A DNA stretch of 64,000 nucleotides, from contig JASANC010002569.1 in the NCBI GenBank assembly GCA_030248135.1, forward strand, positions 1 to 64,000. Reading direction: 5' to 3'. Shown here piece after piece: positions 1 through 10,598 of this stretch. The notes under the pieces were generated by a model that was not told the origin of the DNA, made no database searches, and saw only the letters and a program-made list of their open reading frames with translations. The stretch is from Theristus sp. LFF4_11 (Eukaryota > Nematoda > Chromadorea > Monhysterida > Xyalidae). Positions within the stretch are counted from its first letter, which is position 1. Each line of letters begins with the position of its first letter. Made by a program: the position numbers and the translations under genes.

Positions 1-2782
1 GTTGGACCGTTTGAGTTGAGAAATTTTAAGTCGCTTAGAAAACACAAACGTAGACCTCCACCAATTTTTAGCCCAAACGAGCCTTTGTAAAATTGTAAAA
101 TTTGTAAAAAATTACAATGAACACTCAGTCAAATCGACTACCACAACGTCAACAACACCAACAACACAAACCACACCAACCACACCAGCCATACCCGGTA
201 CCACCACCAGCAACACCACAACGACGAGTGTTCCGTTGTACAGCGCCACCACCTACACAGAATGGGAAGAGGAGAACGCAGCGCCAATAGCCGTCGGTAG
301 CCTGGCTCTGCCGTTCACTTGGCTGCTCGTGGCCGCCATGAAACAGGCAGCCAGTTGAAACAGTGACTGTTGAGTTGTGGTTTGTAAACTGATTATTGAA
401 GTGCACCCTCCAGTGATAAATGCTGATTTGTAGTACACCCTCCTGTGATAAATACTGATTTGTAGTACATCCTCCATCCATCCATCCATCCATCCATCCA
501 TCCATCTATCCATCCATCCATCCATCCATCCATTTTATTTCGCGAAAAAGCAGGAAACTCCGATAAAACTGTATGAACAGCATGAAATTCGGAGACCCAG
601 TGATGAATACTGATTAATAGTCTACCCGCTAGTAATGAATACTGACCAGTAGGTAAAGCATTGTACAGTCGAACTCACTAAAATGTGGAATCAGCTGATT
701 GGTCGACCGAGCGGAGGCTGCTCACACTCCGTACCGTTCTTTTTTCGTGGATCTGGATTCTATTGAATCGTGTTTCTTTTGAATTAGTGTGAATTTTCAG
801 CACCCTTTTTATGCTAAAAATAAACTCAAAGGGTTGGAGAACTGCGAAATTCAATTTTTTTTATTCAACAGCTCAAAATGCATTTTTTTATCTGACGACG
901 ACGACGACGTCGTCGTCGCTTAACTTTTAGCGTGTGAACTGAAAGACAAAAGCCTGAAACGAGTGCGCTGTGTAGCCAGCTGAAGGGGGTTTCATTCCTA
1001 GCGGAGGGGGCCGGGGGTATGAGTGGTAGGACAGGGAAGGGGTGTGATTTGTAGTATTTTGTATTTTTTAATTTTTTTGTTCGTTTAGTTTTTGTTATGT
1101 ATGGATTATTAAGGGGGGATGGGGATGAATTGAATGGAACTTTAGGATTTTTTTATGGAGGATTATATATTTGGGGTGATGTGGTTGGTGGGGAGAAAGG
1201 GAGGGGGGGGAGGGGGGTGTGAATGGGGGGGGAAGGGAATGGTGGAAATTGGTTGATTTTTTTTTTAGGGGGTGAGGGAAGGGGGAGGATTTGATTTGGT
1301 AATAAAAGGGGGGATGGTAGGGGGGGGGGGGGGGGGAAGGGAGAGTGTGAGGGGGGTGGACACAACGACAAAACACACAATGCAAAACACACTTGGTTCA
1401 AAAAGTTTAGTAATAAAAAGTCTGATGTCGATAATCAAAAACAATAAAAAAGTGCAGCTTGGCTGCTTCAGTAAAAAAGGTTTTAGTGATTAAAATCTCA
1501 GTGAAAAATACAAAGTATTCAGTGAAAAATGTAGCGCAGGTGTCTGTCTACAGTTCAGGTGGAAAGTTCGAACCCTGTGGGCAAGACGCATAATGGAGAA
1601 AGTAAAATGACCAATAACAATAACAAAAACTAAAGCGAACAAAAAAAATTAAAAAAATACAAAATACTACAAATACACAGTCCCGTTTTTTGCAATAATC
1701 AGCTGACATAGTCACTACAGTCCAACTCAATAAAATGTGGAATTAGCTGATTGGTCGGCCGATGGGAGGCTGCTCACACTCCGCTAGGAATGAAACCCCC
1801 TTCAGCTGGCTACACAGCGCACTCATTTCAGGCTTTTGTCTTTCAGTTCACACGTAAAAATTAAGCGACGACGACGTCGTCGTCGTCGTCAGTAAAAAAT
1901 GCATTTTGAGCTGTTGAATAAAAAAAATTGAATTTCGCAGTTCTCCAACCCTTTGAGTTTATTTTTAGCATAAAAAGGGTGCTGAAAATTCACACTAATT
2001 CAAAAGAAACACGATTCAATAGAATCCAGATCCACGAAAAAAGAACGGTACGGAGTGTGAGCAGCCTCCGCTCGGTCGACCAATCAGCTGATTCCACATT
2101 TTAGTGAGTTCGACTGTACAATGCTTTACCTACTGGTCAGTATTCATTACTAGCGGGTAGACTATTAATCAGTATTCATCACTGGGTCTCCGAATTTCAT
2201 GCTGTTCATACAGTTTTATCGGAGTTTCCTGCTTTTTCGCGAAATAAAATGGATGGATGGATGGATGGATGGATAGATGGATGGATGGATGGATGGATGG
2301 ATGGATGGATGGAGGATGTACTACAAATCAGTATTTATCACAGGAGGGTGTACTACAAATCAGCATTTATCACTGGAGGGTGCACTTCAATAATCAGTTT
2401 ACAAACCACAACTCAACAGTCACTGTTTCAACTGGCTGCCTGTTTCATGGCGGCCACGAGCAGCCAAGTGAACGGCAGAGCCAGGCTACCGACGGCTATT
2501 GGCGCTGCGTTCTCCTCTTCCCATTCTGTGTAGGTGGTGGCGCTGTACAACGGAACACTCGTCGTTGTGGTGTTGCTGGTGGTGGTACCGGGTATGGCTG
2601 GTGTGGTTGGTGTGGTTTGTGTTGTTGGTGTTGTTGACGTTGTGGTAGTCGATTTGACTGAGTGTTCATTGTAATTTTTTACAAATTTTACAATTTTACA
2701 AAGGCTCGTTTGGGCTAAAAATTGGTGGAGGTCTACGTTTGTGTTTTCTAAGCGACTTAAATTTCAACTCAAACGGTCCAAC
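1..2782. repeat. Large palindromic (foldback) repeat, cut by the window start
   Basis: The first kilobase (about 1-1008) reads as the reverse complement of about 1778-2782, with very high identity by eye. For example, the start GTTGGACCGTTTGAGTTG pairs with the block ending near 2782, and the GAC/GTC run at 894-917 pairs with 1865-1890. Both arms carry an ATGG/CCAT tetranucleotide run (about 478-530 and 2250-2312). The spacer of about 770 bases is G-rich at 1180-1350 on this strand. The outer end sequence recurs near 4060-4140, 8010-8090 and 8560-8650, so this is a dispersed family. All open frames in it are shadows of the repeat. The true left edge may lie outside the window. Confidence 0.85.
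1540..1600 (+). repeat. tRNA-derived SINE-like fragment
   Basis: The sequence has an A-box-like GTAGCGCAGG and a B-box-like AGTTCGAACCC about 30 bases apart, followed by GTGGGCAAGAC. The same trailing motif (GTGGACAAGAC) follows the tRNA-like sequence on the minus strand near 49905-49990. I could not fold it into a good tRNA, so I call it a SINE-like fragment. Confidence 0.45.
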
Positions 2783-2917
2783 CGTTGACAAATTAGAGCG
2801 ATTCAAAGTTTTGTTTTAGGTTTTTAGTCCTGCGAAACTGAATTATCAGGAAAACAAATGCATGTACAATATACTGAGAAAAATTGTCAATTATACTGGA
2901 ATTACAAATGAACAAAC

Positions 2918-3046
2918 TTTTGCAGTGGCGCTCGCCATGGGGATCCTTGACGTCGATAGTCCACTCGGGGCACTTGCATTTTCCGCTGATACACGTGCTT
3001 CCATTCAAGCAATCCTTGTTCTCATCACAAGGCCCATCAATAAGGG
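2918..3046 (-). CDS. EB exon 5 (duplicate copy B)
   Basis: This is the second copy of the exon at 4272-4400, with the same splice sites and phase and all cysteines intact. Because the exon is symmetric, including both copies lengthens the protein by one complete module. Confidence 0.75.
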
Positions 3047-6000
3047 CTGAAAGAACAATATTGGTTTAGCGAAGACGCAGAAAACCGTCTCCTAAAAACA
3101 AAAACTCAGTTCTATTTTGTTGTATCTTTGGATTTTTTCGGCATCATTGAATTATTTCGGTATTATTAAAACATTTTCTCTATCTGTGCGTGCAAACGCA
3201 TATTGGGTCACGTTTAATAAGAAAGATAATACATATTATGCACCTGGGAAACAAAAAATCATGATTTTTCAAGAAACATTTGTGATTTCTGAAGTACAAT
3301 TCGTGTTTTTTTAACAAAAACTTGAACAAAACAAAAGGGGGACCGGGAGGGGGGTTGCCGACACGTGTAGTAGGGGGTGGAGTGTACTGGAGTGTACTTA
3401 CGAGGGGGGGGGGTCCCGCATTTGGGGGGGGGTAACCACGGGACCGCCCGCGCCCGCCCACATGGCGCAACTTCGTGCTAGGGAGATACTACCCTACCCC
3501 CTCATCTCCGGTACTGGTGGTTGTATCAAAAGTTGTGCGGTGTTAAAAAGTTTGAATGTGATTAGAATTCACCACATCAGCAAAACTTAACTTAACAATA
3601 ATAGAAAATATTGCCTCTGTGCAAAAGCAATGTTCCAAAAAACGAATTTTTGCTTGAAAACAGCATTTTTTCTGTCTCACATCGGATTTATTTACCGATG
3701 ACGTCAAAAAAGGCAATACAACTATTGCTGCCTTCAATTTCTCGCGACTTTTTTTTGCGTGGGGCTTCATCAAAGGGATTGTGGACTCGCAAAAGCCGAA
3801 AACCGTGGAGTCGATGAAAGAAATAATGATCGTGAACTTGTCGTGCCAGAAAGTGATCTTGTTAGTGGCAATAGGGATGGAGTGTGCTTTGAAGCTGGCG
3901 GCTCACATTTCAATAACTATTAGCTTTGATTTTTGACAGTTTTTTGCTCAATTTGTGACGTTATCAATGAATAAATCCAATGTGAGATTGAAAAATGCTG
4001 TTTTTCATGCAAAAATTTGTTTTTTGAACTTTGCTTTTGCTCAGGAATAATATTTGGCTCGTTTGGGCTAAAAATTGGTGGAGGTCTACGTTTGTGTTTT
4101 CTAAGCGACTTAAATTTCAACTCAAACGGTCCAACCGTTGACAAATTAGAGCGATTCAAAGTTTTGTTTTAGGTTTTTTAGTCCTGCGAAACTGAATTAT
4201 CAGGAAAACAAATGCATGTACAATATACTGAGAAAAATTGTCAATTATACTGGAATTACAAATGAACAAACGTTTGCAGTGGCGCTCGCCATGGGGATCC
4301 TTGACGTCGATAGTCCACTCGGGGCACTTGCATTTTCCGCTGATACACGTGCTTCCATTCAAGCAATCCTTGTTCTCATCACAAGGCCCATCAATAAGGG
4401 CTGAAAGAACAATATTGGTTTAGCGAAGACGCAGAAAACCGTCTCCTAAAAACAAAAACTCAGTTCTATTTTGTTGTATCTTTGGATTTTTTCGGCATCA
4501 TTGAATTATTTCGGTATTATTAAAACATTTTCTCTATCTGTGCGTGCAAACGCATATTGGGTCACGTTTAATAAGAAAGATAATACATATTATGCACCTG
4601 GGAAACAAAAAATCATGATTTTTCAAGAAACATTTGTGATTTCTGAACTACAATTCGTGTTTTTTAACAAAAACTTGAACAAAACAAAAGGGGGACCGGG
4701 AGGGGGGTTGCCGACACGTGTAGTAGGGGGTGGAGTGTACTGGAGTGTACTTACGAGGGGGGGTCCCGCATTTGGGGGGGGGGTAACCACGGGACCGCCC
4801 GCGCCCGCCCACATGGCGCAACTTCGTGCTAGGGAGATACTACCCTACCCCCTCATCTCCGGTACTGGTGGTTGTATCAAAAGTTGTGCGGTGTTAAAAA
4901 GTTTGAATGTGATTAGAATTCACCACATCAGCAAAACTTAACGTATTTTGACGGCAGATTTGTGCAAGAAATTCAGAAAAAACCAATCAGAACTTTTCTC
5001 ACTAAATAAATTTATTTTATTTCATATTCGAATTACGTTCGGCTTTTATTCGAATTACAATTTTTCATCTGTGCGGTTTTTCCACACATCATTCAACATT
5101 ACCCCGCCTCCTTCGCACGAAGGAGCTCCTGCCCCTACCTAAAAATGACTGTCATTTTCGGTACTGTACAAATTCTCAGATTACAGATTCAGAGATACCA
5201 TTCTGTTCATACTTCAAATTCTAGAGGCCGGGGCTGTTCAACTTTTGTTAAAAAAGGCAAGTTTTCACCAATTCACTAAAAAACAGTGGTGACCGAACAA
5301 ACACGCACTAATACACACTACACATGATACAATGGTGATCGGAAAAAACTCCAGAATGCCGGATTTAAAGAATTTTCAAAACCGTATGTGCTCTTTTTAA
5401 CGTTTCAGCAAATGTCAGCGCGTTTTCTGTTCCATTCTGTGAAACCAGGGCGCTCCACCAAAAGACGCATTACCGTGTGTACCTTTGCATTTGCCCTCAA
5501 TTTTTTCGGTGCCCAGTGCACAGACGCAGCTTTCATTGAGACAAACGCTAACGCTGCCGTGGCAAAAAGGAGGTGCATCAGAAGCACACACACCGTCAAC
5601 GGCACCTGTGCTTAAAAAACATTTTCAACTGCTAAGATGCGAAATAAACTACTGAAATTTAACGTAAAGTATGGCCGATAAAAAAGGCAGTTTTTGTATA
5701 AGGCGGATCAGTCGCAGACTAGGAGTTTCGTTTTTCAGGAATGCCAAGATATCTTAATTCTCAATCGTGTGTGCAAAAGAAATAGAATGAACAGAATAGC
5801 ACGAAGATGAAATAGTTTAGTCAAATTTGACGCAAAATTGTGTTTTTAAACGTCTTTTGCTTTCATTCAAATTTTGCGCACTCTGCACCCTGACAAAAGC
5901 TGCCTTGTTTACTTGGCCATTCCGTAATTGCATGAAAAACAGTGCACCCAAACGGTTGTTTTTTTCACATTTTTGATGCATGTCATTGCACCCACACATT

Positions 6001-6607
6001 TGTACATGCCAAACAACCGACTCGATCCGGTTTGTCTGATCAGTTTAGTTGGTTATGCCTAACGAAAACAACGCAACTGTAACATGTGTCGTTTTGCACA
6101 TAGGGAAGCTCCACCCCTTTGACAGTCGGACAAAGGCACGTGTCGTTGACACAATCACTGCCGCCTGAGCACGATTCATCGTAGGCGCAAGATGCGTCAG
6201 GTGGCGCTAAAAAGTTTTTGTGTGCCAAAATTTAGTTTAAAGTATTGAATGGACGCTATCACTGAGAATAATGGCGCCCACATTGAGCAGCTGACACGAC
6301 GGCAATTGGCCGAAGATGAAGAAGAGGACGCAATCACAATGACGCGTTGTGAGATTTTGGATTTTTGTGCAATTTCTGGATTTGCAATGTTCAGCGCAGC
6401 TTACTTTACAAAACTATTCAAAAGATTCTCAGCAACGTCGGCTCGTACCAACACATTTGCCTTGTTCCCGATCGTGACGACTTCCGTTGGCGCACTCGCA
6501 CTTGCAGCGCAACGACTTTGGATCGTTCGGGTTTAGCCGCACTGGGTCACCTGCTTTACTCCCTCCAGTGCATCTCTTCAACTCGGTACAATCTTCACCC
6601 GGCTTCG
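2918..6607 (-). CDS. EB-module Cys-rich protein, partial gene (five exons)
   Basis: Five minus-strand exons encode small cysteine-rich modules of the EB type (pattern C-x5-C-x5-C-x4-C-x-C, then a distal C). In transcript order they are 6449-6607, 6078-6206, 5483-5605, 4272-4400 and 2918-3046. Every exon begins after one base of a codon and ends with one base of the next (phase 1-1), so any exon can be duplicated or skipped without a frameshift. EB modules are common in secreted or surface nematode proteins; the ligand here is unknown. No start, signal peptide or stop exon was found within this span. The gene could begin at the lectin gene upstream (10599-19676, same strand), because a possible phase-1 donor lies in that gene's last exon. 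The 3' end probably lies beyond the palindrome at 1-2782 or was lost. Confidence 0.7.
4272..4400 (-). CDS. EB exon 4 (duplicate copy A)
   Basis: This 129-nt phase 1-1 exon has a TTCTTTCAG acceptor and a GTTTGT donor. It encodes LIDGPCDENKDCLNGSTC, ISGKCKCPEW and GERHCK, a canonical EB module. It differs from the 2918-3046 copy mainly at the last coding base. Confidence 0.75.
5483..5605 (-). CDS. EB-like exon 3
   Basis: This is a 123-nt phase 1-1 exon with a CACAG acceptor and a GTACAC donor. It reads AVDGVCASDAPPFC, VCLNESCVC and EGKCK. The longest open frame here is a different, spurious frame; the Cys-rich frame is chosen because it has matched splice sites and phase. Confidence 0.6.
5668..5930. 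mobile_element. MITE family A, diverged copy
   Basis: It starts TATGGCCGATAAAAAAGGCAG and ends in GCTGCCTTGTTTACTTGGCC. The middle has the family block AGTCGCAGACTAGGAGTT. Better copies lie at 20194-20462, 25189-25456 and 33533-33804. Confidence 0.6.
6078..6206 (-). CDS. EB-like exon 2
   Basis: The exon begins after a TTTTTAG acceptor and reads PPDASCAYDESCSGGSDC, VNDTCLCP and YVQNDTC. Two phase-compatible donors are possible, ending the exon at 6078 or 6084; the choice is unresolved. The cysteine spacing is the clearest EB match of the three non-duplicated exons. Confidence 0.65.
6449..6607 (-). CDS. EB-like exon 1
   Basis: This phase 1-1 exon (159 nt) lies between a TTTCCAG acceptor and a GTACGA donor. 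It reads AKPGEDCTELKRC, then a 20-residue linker, then RCKCECANG and GKCV. The Cys-x-Cys-x-Cys cluster and terminal Cys fit a diverged EB/EGF-like module. Confidence 0.6.
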
Positions 6608-7965
6608 CTGGAAACAAAATTTCAAGCATAAACACAGTGTAACTGGTGCTGCTACGGCAGAGGTTGGGTTGCGCTTACAATATCAGACCTTCATTACAGC
6701 GCCCCGTTGTAACCGGCCCCACACTTTAGCGGCCCGCTGATTACCGACCCCGTTTATTTGCATCCCGTTTAATTGGGGTCAATTGATTTGCGACACACTC
6801 ATTTGTACCCAGCCGAACGGTTCCCTTCTTCCAGTGACCTCAACTGATACCCGCTGTTAAAAAAAGCAACTCATTGTTGTTCATCTCTGTTCGTCTCTCA
6901 TTCTTCTCTCATCTCCCTGTTGTTGCTCACTCGCTGTTGAAGTTGTTGAGATAATGGGGTGTTGAAAAGTTTGGAATTGTTTTCATACTTTTTTCACCTG
7001 CTTACTCGATTACTAACAATTTATATATAACGTTTTTCATCAGAAAATTAAAAAGTGAAGAAGTAAAATTGTTAAAAACATTTTGGTGAATTGAGAGTAT
7101 GCAGTCTAATTCTAAAACATATCTAACTACTATCTTTTATTTTGGTTCCAGGACTAAAATGCGCTTGCACACGAAGATGTTTCACGGAATTCAAAATTAG
7201 GTTACGGTAGACACTTCGCCGCGTGCTGACGTTTTAAAGGTTGGTTCGGTAATGGCGTTTTTTCCTTAGGGCGTGAAACTTTTGTGCCTCCGGTCTTCCT
7301 GAAACGATAATAGCTGATTGGTTGGTGATCACGTGATGATGGATTCTGTGCAAATCAAACTCCACCTCCACAGCAATTCATGCACAGAATGCATGCATCA
7401 ACCGATCAGCTAGTTGGATATGTTATTGAGTTGACTGTAGTTTAATTTTTAATTTAGCAACGTTTCAATTTTTCTTTTTTGTTGTCGGTTACGACAATAA
7501 ACTAAGTACAAATTTTTGGATTCGGCCGTAAATGATTCGGCCGACAATTGCTGGGACGCAAATAAGTGCGACGCGCGTATCGGACCACTAACGGATGAGC
7601 CGATAATAGGTGGGCCGCTAATGTCAAGGACGATAATGTGCGGCCGCAAGTAAGTGGGCTGCACCTGGACCTTTATTACATACCCCTGAACCAAGCTATC
7701 GTACAGTTACGCACAGTTACCTTCTGATTACATTCTCGTTTCTGAGAATGACCTACCCTGCCATAGAATGAACTACCCTCGAAAACTCAAAGTATGGAAA
7801 GAGAGCTTTACATTTTTTTGTATTTAGGCAAATATCTGAATAGTCAGAGAGTATTTTATTTCTGAGTGGAATAAACGTCAGACAAAAAGCAATGTTGCAT
7901 ACGTTTGATCAAAACCTTTATGAATGAAATGGACGCTTTTAAGGAAGAAAAGTTACCGACAAAAA
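6608..7965. other. Gene-free stretch with degenerate repeats
   Basis: No coding exon is recognised. Around 6698-6780 and 7540-7660 are degenerate runs of GGCCC-type units (for example CGGCCCGCTGATTACCGACC) that look inverted relative to each other, suggesting a decayed foldback element. 7306-7441 is a palindromic MITE of the CTGATTGGTTGGTGATCACG type ending in ATGTTATTGAGTTGACTGTA. Confidence 0.4.
7306..7441. mobile_element. MITE family B (CAGTC...GAGTTRGACTG ends)
   Basis: The palindromic structure has AGCTGATTGGTTGGTGATCA on the left and its complement CAACCGATCAGCTAGTTGG on the right, then a GTTATTGAGTTGACTG end. Related copies lie at 34051-34199 and 46243-46445, and partial ends at about 665-715 and 1720-1760. 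Confidence 0.6.
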
Positions 7966-8690
7966 TACAGAGTGGTTCAAAAGTAGTGGGTGCAACTTGG
8001 TCTAACTCGCCAACGGTTGGACCGTTCGAGCTGAAATTTTAGTCGCTTATTTAGAAAACTCAAAAACTTAGACCTTCGCCAATTTTTAACCCAAACGAGA
8101 AAATATTGCCTCTGTGCAAAAGCAATGTTCCAAAAAACAAATTTTTGCTTGAAAACAGCATTTTTTCTGTCTCACATCGGATTTATTTACCGATGACGTC
8201 AAAAAAGGCAATACAACTATTGCTGCCTTCAATTTCTCGCGACTTTTTTTGCGTGGGGCTTCATCAAAGGGATTGTGGACTCGCAAAAGCCGAAAACCGT
8301 GGAGTCGATGAAAGAAATAATGATCGTGAACTTGTCGTGCCAGAAAGTGATCTTGTTAGTGGCAATAGGGATGGAGTGTGCTTTGAAGCTGGCGGCTCAC
8401 ATTTAGATAACTATTAGCTTTGATTTTTGACAGTTTTTTGCTCAATTTGTGACGTTATCAATGAATAAATCCAATGTGAGATTGAAAAAATGCTGTTTTT
8501 CATGCAAAAATTTGTTTTTTGAACTTTGCTTTTGCTCAGGAATAATATTTGGCTCGTTTGGGCTAAAAATTAGTGGAGGTCTACGTTTGTGTTTTCTAAG
8601 CGACTTAAATTTCAACTCAAACGGTCCAACCGTTGACAAATTAGAGCGATTCAAAGTTGCACCCACCCTTTATTTTTGGACCACTCTGTA
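7966..8690. mobile_element. Tc1/mariner-type non-autonomous element
   Basis: Terminal inverted repeats begin TACAGAGTGGTTCAAAAGTA at 7966 and end GGACCACTCTGTA at 8690, both at TA. Inside, sub-terminal inverted repeats match the foldback family at 1-2782, and the middle is also found at 3597-4050. No transposase frame is present. The superfamily is inferred from the TACAGxGTGGTyC ends and TA sites. Confidence 0.65.
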
Positions 8691-8749
8691 TAATGTCGAA
8701 AACCAAGCTATGGCATGATCGTTCACCTGCAAGCAACTTAAGTGGCATT

Positions 8750-8828
8750 CATGAAGCAGTATTTAGTGACGTGTAGCTGCGTTAAAACATGGCTACGCAG
8801 TCACTAACTACTGCTTAATGAATGCCCC
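8750..8828. mobile_element. MITE family C (about 80 bp palindrome)
   Basis: Reads GCATTCATGAAGCAGTATTT ... ACTACTGCTTAATGAATGCC. Other copies lie at 31556-31648 and 34855-34937. Confidence 0.7.
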
Positions 8829-10598
8829 TTTAGTCCTCGAGAGCGACGAGCACTGCGCTCGAATAAAACGTTTCCCTCTTCAGCTATCTCCACACACTGA
8901 GTTTTCGGGGTACGCCAAAATATGGCAGGGTAGGTCATTCCATGGCAGCGACAAATTGCCATCGCTGATTGACCGGGGCGTCAAAATATGGCAACATGTT
9001 TTGCCAGGTTCACTTGAAACGGACGGTTAAAAATGAAGTACACCATAAAGTGTTGCATACATCACCTCCCACTTATGAGACTCCCACAAAGTGGGCGGGA
9101 CGCGGGATGTTACTCGGTGGAAAACCATTATGACATTTCGGCAAAATGCTACCCTAAAATGCGGATGCGCGAGCGAACGAAGCGAGCGGACAGCGCATTG
9201 CGCATTATATGGTGAACATGGACCGGCGCGGGTTTTCAAAATTTGTCCTGAAGCAACTAATATATGCTTGAAACCTGTTACTGTGCACTCGAAAACACCT
9301 GCAGTGGTTGCAAACTGTGCCGAAAAAACATTTGCCAGACTTCTTTACGTACGTTCTAGGCACGAATTACCTACAGTCCATTTGGAAAATATATGCAACA
9401 TGACGCGAACATGACGTGATGACCAACCAATCAGCGCTGAGAACACCTCATGATTAACCAATCAGCGCTGAGAGTTGCTATGACCAACCAATCAGATAGT
9501 TGCATATATTAGCGAGATTGACTGTATTCTGAAAAACTTGTTACTTACTGTATTTTTGTTTGTCCTTTTTTCAGCTATGTAATCATGCCGGTGCGCGTAA
9601 CAATGTTTCCTGAGGTAAATTCATGCTTAGATTTTGAAAATTTGGTTAATTTTTTGCCCCAATCTTTATTCGGTAAAAAGTTGGGCATTTTTGAAAGTTT
9701 GCAGAGTCTTGACGTGGTTTTGTGTTCGCCCTTTCAATTTTTACCTGCGACATTAATACAGTCGAACACAAATGTTTCCTGGGGTAATTCCATCCGGAGA
9801 TTTTAAAAATTGAGGTAATTTGTTGACCCGACCTTTTTTGGGACTAAAAATTGAGCATTTTAGAAGTTCGCAGCGTCGTGACTTGTTTACATGTACATGT
9901 GTTTGCCCTTTCAGTTTTTACCTGCAAAACTATCGTAGCCGAACAAAAATGTTTCCCAGAGTAATTTCATACTTTGATTTTGAAAAATCCGGGAAGCGTT
10001 TGTAAGGGCTAACTTTATATTTAAGGAATTAGGTGCATAGTGGCCAACGTGCATAGTGGCCATGAGAAAATTTGCATTTTTGCTAGTTATAGTGTTCAAA
10101 ACATATGCCAAAATGGCCACGACATATAGCAGAGTGGCCAATGCCTATGGACAAGTGTCCAATAGCTATAACATAGTGGCCAATAAACATGCATAGTGGC
10201 CAATACAGGGTTTTAAATAATGCTGTTACAGGGTGATCCAGAAGTTATGATTTTTGAAGAAAAATTTGTGATTTACAAACAGAAATTTGTGATTTTGAAC
10301 AAAAATTTGTGATTATGAAAACATTTGGAAGGAGGGAGTACCCACAGGGGGGGGCGCCGAGTCGTGAAGGGGGTGAGGGGTGGGGGAACCCACGGTGTCC
10401 CGGGCTTTAAGCGATGGGTATCACGGGACCACCACCCCCACCCTCATTCCCCATGGCGCAACTTCGGTGCTTCGAATCTCCACAAATTTGAATTTTTCGG
10501 TTTCCCGCCGTGTGACACTCCTCCCACTTTGGGAGGTCTTATAAATTGGAAAAACCATACATGCAATACTTTACGGTGTACAAATTACAAAAAACGAG
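8829..10598. other. Gene-free stretch with short direct repeats
   Basis: No exon is recognised. 9411-9530 has three copies of ACCAACCAATCAG. 9590-9990 has three about 175-base direct repeats around AATGTTTCCTGRGGTAAWTTC (also near 18140). 10028-10204 is a loose minisatellite of CATAGTGGCCAA. 10325-10585 is a G-rich repeat fragment followed by an inverted-repeat end (CTTTACGGTGTAC) that stops just downstream of the lectin gene stop. Confidence 0.5.

Larger units (their letters stand above)
2703..4942. repeat. Tandem segmental duplication carrying an EB exon
   Basis: Bases 2703-3590 and about 4051-4942 are nearly identical, offset by about 1354 bases. Each copy contains one EB-module exon (minus strand), its splice sites, a G-rich patch and a shared flank. 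Both copies begin in the foldback-family end sequence (GGCTCGTTTGGGCTAAAAAT). The spacer 3597-4050 matches the inside of the transposon at 7966-8690. The few differences seen, such as one base at the exon 3' end, suggest a recent event. Confidence 0.85.

Noticed and set aside
4471..4941. 156-codon plus-strand frame
   Set aside because: It crosses a G-rich repeat within the tandem duplication; the sister copy is frameshifted in the G-run, so it is not conserved.
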